Shown one piece after another: positions 4,472 through 7,962 of a DNA stretch of 7,962 nucleotides. Under the pieces are notes generated by a model that searched no databases, was not told the origin of the DNA, and saw nothing but the letters and a program-made list of their open reading frames with translations. Made by a program: the position numbers and the translations under genes. How positions within the stretch are numbered: the stretch's first letter is position 1; every line of letters starts with the position of its first letter. The DNA comes from SSC4 sp964642445 (lineage in GTDB: Bacteria; Chloroflexota; Anaerolineae; SSC4; Amarolineaceae). The DNA is taken from assembly GCA_964642445.1 (NCBI GenBank), contig CAZXQZ010000192.1:1-7962 (forward strand), given 5' to 3'.

Positions 4472-6121
4472 CTATACACGCCGAAACACAGCGCGGACCC
4501 AGGCGGAATAGTTCAGCAGCGTCACCTGGTCACAGTCATCACAGCAGTAGGCCAAACGGGGTCGCGGACGCGGCTGTTCGTACAGCCACTCCATGATTCG
4601 CAGGCCGTACGATTTCGGCTGGCTCACCGCATCGCCCAGGAAGTAACGCAGGATGCCGGCTCGCAGGCAGCCGCGGCGCTGGCTGGCCAGCTGGTGCATG
4701 TCATCGATCGCGGCCAGTTTGGCTTGCAGCGCCAGGGCACGCAGCCCCTCCTCGATGTTGGCCTGTGCAATCGTTTTTTCAGCCATGAAGCGCAGCAGGC
4801 CGGTGTCGTCGGGCCGCCGGAACAGCACCGCCAGCGCCTGCCGGCGGTCGCGCCCGGCGCGGCCAAACTCCTGTAAATAATCTTCGACCGATGCCGGGTG
4901 CTGCCAGTGGATCACCAGGCGTACGTCGGGTACATCGATGCCCATGCCGAAGGCGCTGGTACACAGAATGACACGCGCCCCCGGTGCGCGGCGACCCATG
5001 AAACGGTCCAGCAGCTCTGTGCGCTGCGCTGCACTGTCGATCTTCGAGTGATAGAACGGGATGTCGAAGCCGTGCTGGCGCATCCCGATCTGGATGCGCT
5101 CACCGGTTTTGATGGTTGGTACAAAGATCATGGCCCGGCCAGACGGCAGCAGGTTGAGCAGCGTTGCGATCGCAACAAAGCGCGCGTCGTCGTGCTCGAT
5201 CGCCAGGCGCAGCAGGGCAATGTTGGGCCGGTCGACGCCGGTGACCACCACCTGTGCATCAGGAATACCGAGGGACTGCACGATCCGCTGCTGCGTTTTG
5301 ACCCCGGCCGTGGCGGTGAAGGCCAGCACGGTTGGATTCCCCAGTGCGCGGCGCGTCTCACCCAGCCGGCTGTAGCTGGGTCGAAAATCGTCACCCCAGC
5401 GGTCGATGCAGTGCGCTTCGTCGATCACCAGGTAGCGCGGGCGCGCCGCCAGCAGCTGCGCCACTTCCGCAGGACGCACCCGCGTGTCGTCGAACCGCTC
5501 CGGCGTGCAATAGAAGAACTTCACCGCCTGCTCGCGCAGCCAGGCATACCGCCGATGTTTATCGGCAGGCGCAACGTCACCATGGATGAAGGTGCTGGGA
5601 ATATGGCGCTGCTGCAGGTCGTGTACCTGTTCGCTCATCAGGGCCTTGAGCGGCGAAATGACAAACGCGCCACGGTCCTGGATCAGGGTCGGCAGCTGAA
5701 AACAGAGTGTCTTGCCCGATCCGGTCGGGCTGACCATGAGCACGGATTGTCCACGCAGCGCCGCCAGCACCACCGCAAACTGACCGGCACGCAGCCGCTG
5801 TGCACCCAACAACCGCAAGCCAGCACTCAACCGGCCCAGGCTGTCCGGCAGATCGAGGCCGCCATCCAGGCGAACTGCCAGCTGGCGCAAGGTGCGCTCG
5901 AAGAAGCCTTGCGAGCCGGCCGGCTGGGCCAGCTGCACGTGCTGCCGGGCACACGCCGGGCACAACGTGACATAATCAGCGGCCAAGCGCGGCACCGCGA
6001 CCTGGTCGGACAGCAGCGGGTGGACGTCGGCCGATGGCGACCGGCACAGCGTGCCGCAGGCCAGACAGCGATAACCATCCCGCGCCAGCACGATGGCCGG
6101 GAGGTTTTTGGCGGCATTCAT
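4472..6121 (-). CDS. RecQ-family ATP-dependent DNA helicase with HNH-like N-terminus
   Basis: A 549-residue superfamily 2 helicase that likely unwinds DNA 3' to 5' with ATP. All core motifs are visible: Q114 region (RAGQFAVVLAAL), Walker A SPTGSGKT (131-138), SPLKALMSEQ, DEAH (234-237) with the RecQ aromatic loop CIDRWGDDFRPSY, FTATAG (268-273), and QEFGRAGRD (417-425). The C-terminus carries a RecQ-type zinc segment (C485, then CCDDC at 526-530), but no winged-helix or HRDC domain follows. Residues 1-62 form an extra Cys-rich module: DGYRCLAC (C19/C22), VHPLL (H34) and TLCPAC (C54/C57), resembling an HNH nuclease or its zinc frame. The frame stays open to 6568, but that extension is low complexity and lies upstream of a good promoter, so I chose ATG 6121. 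It has no clear ribosome site. Confidence 0.93.
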   Translation of the reverse strand: MNAAKNLPAIVLARDGYRCLACGTLCRSPSADVHPLLSDQVAVPRLAADYVTLCPACARQHVQLAQPAGSQGFFERTLRQLAVRLDGGLDLPDSLGRLSAGLRLLGAQRLRAGQFAVVLAALRGQSVLMVSPTGSGKTLCFQLPTLIQDRGAFVISPLKALMSEQVHDLQQRHIPSTFIHGDVAPADKHRRYAWLREQAVKFFYCTPERFDDTRVRPAEVAQLLAARPRYLVIDEAHCIDRWGDDFRPSYSRLGETRRALGNPTVLAFTATAGVKTQQRIVQSLGIPDAQVVVTGVDRPNIALLRLAIEHDDARFVAIATLLNLLPSGRAMIFVPTIKTGERIQIGMRQHGFDIPFYHSKIDSAAQRTELLDRFMGRRAPGARVILCTSAFGMGIDVPDVRLVIHWQHPASVEDYLQEFGRAGRDRRQALAVLFRRPDDTGLLRFMAEKTIAQANIEEGLRALALQAKLAAIDDMHQLASQRRGCLRAGILRYFLGDAVSQPKSYGLRIMEWLYEQPRPRPRLAYCCDDCDQVTLLNYSAWVRAVFRRV

Positions 6122-6191
6122 ATGCGATGTGTTACATTCATCCGACGCTCGCTGCGCGTGAGTTGAGAACAGTGACGGGTGGTGTGCGTTT

Positions 6192-6220
6192 AGGATAGCA
6201 CAGGTGTTCTGAATTGGCAA
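6192..6220 (-). promoter_or_regulatory. Promoter for the recQ-like gene
   Basis: Read leftward, TTGCCA (6220-6215), a 17-base spacer and TATCCT (6197-6192) form a good sigma-70 site, with TGC just before the -10. A start near 6185 gives a 64-base leader to the ATG at 6121 and supports the shorter protein. Confidence 0.6.
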
Positions 6221-6368
6221 ATTGGGGTGTATCGTGAGGCGCAACACGTGGTTCTTCGGATTACTCAGGGCAGGCCCTTTGGGTTTTTCCTGGGGGGCAC
6301 TTGCCACGACTGTAGCCATTGGTCGAGCGTAATCGATGGCCATGCTCATGCGAAGTGATCCGGTAGTG

Positions 6369-6404
6369 CGAGTACGAGTAGGAGTACGAGTACGAGTAGG
6401 AGTA
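6369..6404. repeat. Tandem hexamer array forming an exact 18-bp x2 repeat
   Basis: Six consecutive hexamers of the form (C/G)GAGTA occur in the order C,C,G,C,C,G, so CGAGTACGAGTAGGAGTA is repeated exactly twice. It lies about 50 bases upstream of the -35 box of the transporter promoter and could be a slippage-prone tract or a set of regulator half-sites. Confidence 0.85.
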
Positions 6405-6454
6405 GGGCGGTAGCCGTGCGCAGCCCTGATCTCCATGCCGCAGCGACAGCCGGT

Positions 6455-6484
6455 TTGACGGCGCGCGGGTATCTGACGTATGAT
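6455..6484 (+). promoter_or_regulatory. Promoter for the MFS transporter
   Basis: TTGACG (6455-6460) and TATGAT (6479-6484) are separated by 18 bases, each five of six to consensus. Transcription would start near 6491. The leader of about 29 bases contains AGGGGA at 6507-6512, seven bases before the ATG. Confidence 0.6.
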
Positions 6485-6519
6485 GATGGTACCGATTTGG
6501 ACTCGTAGGGGATAGAAGT

Positions 6520-7788
6520 ATGTCGCAAACAGGCAACGCATCGGACTCGGGCGCCGCGCGCGCCGCAACCGGTCTACGCAGCTTGCCGCGCAACGTCTGG
6601 GCGGTCAGTGTTACAAGTTTTCTGGCCGACGTGTCGAGCGAGATGATCCTGAACTTGCTGCCGCTTTTCCTGACCAACGTATTGGGTGTCCGCACCAGCG
6701 TCATTGGTCTGATCGAAGGTGTGGCCGAAGCGACAGCCAGTCTACTGAAACTCGTTTCCGGCTGGCTGTCGGACCGCCTGGGGTCGCGTAAGTGGCTGGC
6801 AGTCGCCGGCTATGCCATCTCCGCCCTGTCCAAGCCGCTGTTTTACGGCGCGCAGACCTGGACACGCGTGGCCGTGGCCCGCTGGAGCGATCGGGTGGGC
6901 AAAGGGATTCGTACGGCGCCGCGCGATGCGCTGGTGGCCGATTCGACGCCGGTGGCGCAGCGGGGCCTGGCATTTGGCTTCCACCGCGCGTCGGATACGG
7001 CCGGCGCGATGGTCGGCCTGATCATTGCCCTGGGCGTGGTGTGGTTGGTGCAGCAGGGCAGTGTGCTGCTGTACGAGTCGACCTTTCGTACGTTGGTGCT
7101 CCTGAGTTTGCTGCCCGCGTTCGCCGCCGTGCTGGTGTTGATCGTGGCGACGCGGGAAGTAGCGGTAGCTGGACAGTCGGCCCTGCCACGCCTGGGGTTC
7201 AAGACCCTGGGCCGTCCTTTCCTGATCTTCCTGCTGATCGTGGGACTGTTCGACCTGGGCAATTCCTCGGACGCCTTCCTGGTCCTGCGCGCGCAGGAGC
7301 GGGGCATGAGCGTGAGCGGCATCCTGGCGATGTTGATCACGTTCAACCTGATCTACACCCTGGTTTCGACGCCCGCCGGCGCACTGTCGGACCGCATCGG
7401 GCGCCGACGTCTCCTGGTGGCCGGCTGGCTGATCTATGCGGCGATCTACTTCGGGTTTGCACTGGCCCAGGCCGGCTGGCAGATCTGGGCACTCTACGCC
7501 GTGTATGGGTTGTACTATGGGCTCAGCTACGGCACAGCCAAGGCCATGGTTGCTGACCTGGTTGCGCCGGCCCTGCGCGGCACGGCCTACGGCACCTATC
7601 ACGCCGTGCTGGGTTTGTTGGATATCCCAGCATCACTCATCGCCGGCCTGCTCTGGCAAGGCATTGGCGCCTGGCCCGGCTTTGGCCCCGCCGCGCCCTT
7701 TCTTTTCGGCGCCCTGCTCGCCCTCGCCGCCGCCCTCCTCATGGCGCTCTGGCACTCCCCTGCCCTCCAACCTACCACGCCCCCCTGA
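6520..7788 (+). CDS. Major facilitator superfamily transporter
   Basis: A 422-residue inner-membrane secondary transporter with about 12 hydrophobic segments in two halves. The MFS motif A occurs in both: GWLSDRLGSRK (81-91) between helices 2 and 3, and GALSDRIGRRR (287-297) between helices 8 and 9. The loop after helix 4 carries DRVGKGIRTAPRDAL (124-138), a strongly conserved-looking cytoplasmic segment of this subfamily. A conserved acidic site, SFLADVSSEM (33-42), lies in helix 1. This arrangement fits a proton-linked exporter or importer, but the substrate cannot be read from the sequence. The ATG at 6520 is supported by AGGGGA seven bases upstream and by the promoter at 6455-6484. The C-terminus ends in a short Pro/Thr-rich tail. 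It is divergent from the helicase gene and appears to be a single-gene unit. Confidence 0.93.
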   Translation: MSQTGNASDSGAARAATGLRSLPRNVWAVSVTSFLADVSSEMILNLLPLFLTNVLGVRTSVIGLIEGVAEATASLLKLVSGWLSDRLGSRKWLAVAGYAISALSKPLFYGAQTWTRVAVARWSDRVGKGIRTAPRDALVADSTPVAQRGLAFGFHRASDTAGAMVGLIIALGVVWLVQQGSVLLYESTFRTLVLLSLLPAFAAVLVLIVATREVAVAGQSALPRLGFKTLGRPFLIFLLIVGLFDLGNSSDAFLVLRAQERGMSVSGILAMLITFNLIYTLVSTPAGALSDRIGRRRLLVAGWLIYAAIYFGFALAQAGWQIWALYAVYGLYYGLSYGTAKAMVADLVAPALRGTAYGTYHAVLGLLDIPASLIAGLLWQGIGAWPGFGPAAPFLFGALLALAAALLMALWHSPALQPTTPP

Positions 7789-7933
7789 TCACCCTGCCCC
7801 CGCCGCCTCCAAATCAATCAGCTTATCCTGCCCTCCTCCCTCCACACATCTCGATACTACATTCCCCCCCTCCCGCTTTGCACTGGGCCCAATATGCTTT
7901 CCATTATACCAACAACTCCTCCGCCAGAACCAG
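7789..7933. other. C/T-rich non-coding tail after the transporter
   Basis: The 3' flank is strongly C/T-biased on the plus strand, with runs such as CCCCCCC. The only frame crossing it is the +1 shadow of the transporter. I see no gene. The minus strand holds a TGG-TATAAT extended -10 at 7903-7911. Confidence 0.5.
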
Positions 7934-7939
7934 TAAAAA

Positions 7940-7961
7940 AGACAACAAAGTCTGGTTTTTT
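7940..7961 (+). terminator. Possible intrinsic terminator at window end
   Basis: AGAC and GTCT pair around AACAAA and are followed by GG and six T. An A-run at 7935-7940 can extend the pairing with the T-run across a two-base bulge, so it may act in both directions. The stem is short and the window ends here, so this is tentative. Confidence 0.4.
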
Positions 7962-7962
7962 G

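Larger units (their letters stand above)
6122..6519. other. 398-base divergent regulatory region
   Basis: The region separates the leftward helicase gene and the rightward transporter gene. It holds one promoter for each (6192-6220 and 6455-6484), a hexamer-based repeat (6369-6404) and the transporter's ribosome site. Frames through it are continuations or shadows of the neighbours; I see no separate gene. Confidence 0.7.

Noticed and set aside
4898..6166. 422-residue plus-strand frame opposite the helicase
   Set aside because: It is the antisense shadow of the helicase, with Gln/Arg/His-rich composition and no motif.
6122..6568. 149-residue N-terminal extension of the helicase frame
   Set aside because: It is low complexity (PTRTRT from the hexamer repeat), overlaps the transporter start, and lies upstream of a good promoter at 6192-6220. 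The Cys-rich module begins just after ATG 6121.
6742..7602. 286-residue minus-strand frame opposite the transporter
   Set aside because: Antisense shadow with His/Gln/Arg-rich composition; the opposite strand encodes a clear MFS protein.
7436..7936. 166-residue plus-strand frame past the transporter
   Set aside because: It is the +1 shadow of the transporter, extended by the stop-poor C-rich tail.

Overview
The window is high-GC bacterial DNA with seven recognisable or supportable protein genes, one hypothetical gene and several well-formed non-coding signals. The gene content suggests a member of the Chloroflexota (Anaerolineae/Caldilinea-like). The clues are an M23 peptidase with an SPFGTRRSYN segment ahead of its first zinc ligand, a secreted LysM-LysM-polyproline-PA14 protein, and intergenic repeats of the cacagag and gcgtcaatt kinds. 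This is recall of family patterns, not a database match, so the taxonomy is an inference.

Layout. Positions 3-527 (+) hold the C-terminal part of a LytM/M23 cell-wall peptidase, cut by the window start. It meets head-on, with overlapping stop codons, a secreted LysM/LysM/PA14 protein (1381-524, -). A 308-base gap with two palindromes follows. Next come two small membrane-protein genes read leftward (2221-1919 and 1893-1690), which resemble the YtxG (DUF948)/YtxH pair. A divergent promoter region at 2268-2354 serves this pair and a rightward transcript. That transcript has a hairpin-rich leader and encodes an unrecognised protein of about 93 residues (2456-2737).

A CBS-domain pair protein (2855-3277) and folD (3300-4181) then form a likely two-gene operon. 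Upstream of it is a CRP/FNR-type palindrome placed correctly for class II activation. FolD is followed by a long imperfect hairpin and a repeat-rich 290-base gap. Convergent to it is a RecQ-family helicase (6121-4472, -) with an unusual N-terminal Cys-rich, HNH-like module and a non-standard C-terminal zinc site. A 398-base divergent region holds a consensus-like promoter for each side and an exact double 18-bp repeat built of hexamers. It leads to an MFS transporter (6520-7788, +). The window ends in a C/T-rich non-coding tail with a possible terminator.

The genes do not form one pathway. The first two fit envelope maintenance, the CBS/folD pair links a probable nucleotide sensor to one-carbon metabolism, and RecQ fits DNA repair or defence. 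I see no CRISPR array, tRNA, rRNA, transposase or integrase. The observations I consider most worth following are the HNH-like/RecQ fusion, the structured leader at about 2361-2455 and the CRP/FNR-like site ahead of CBS-folD.
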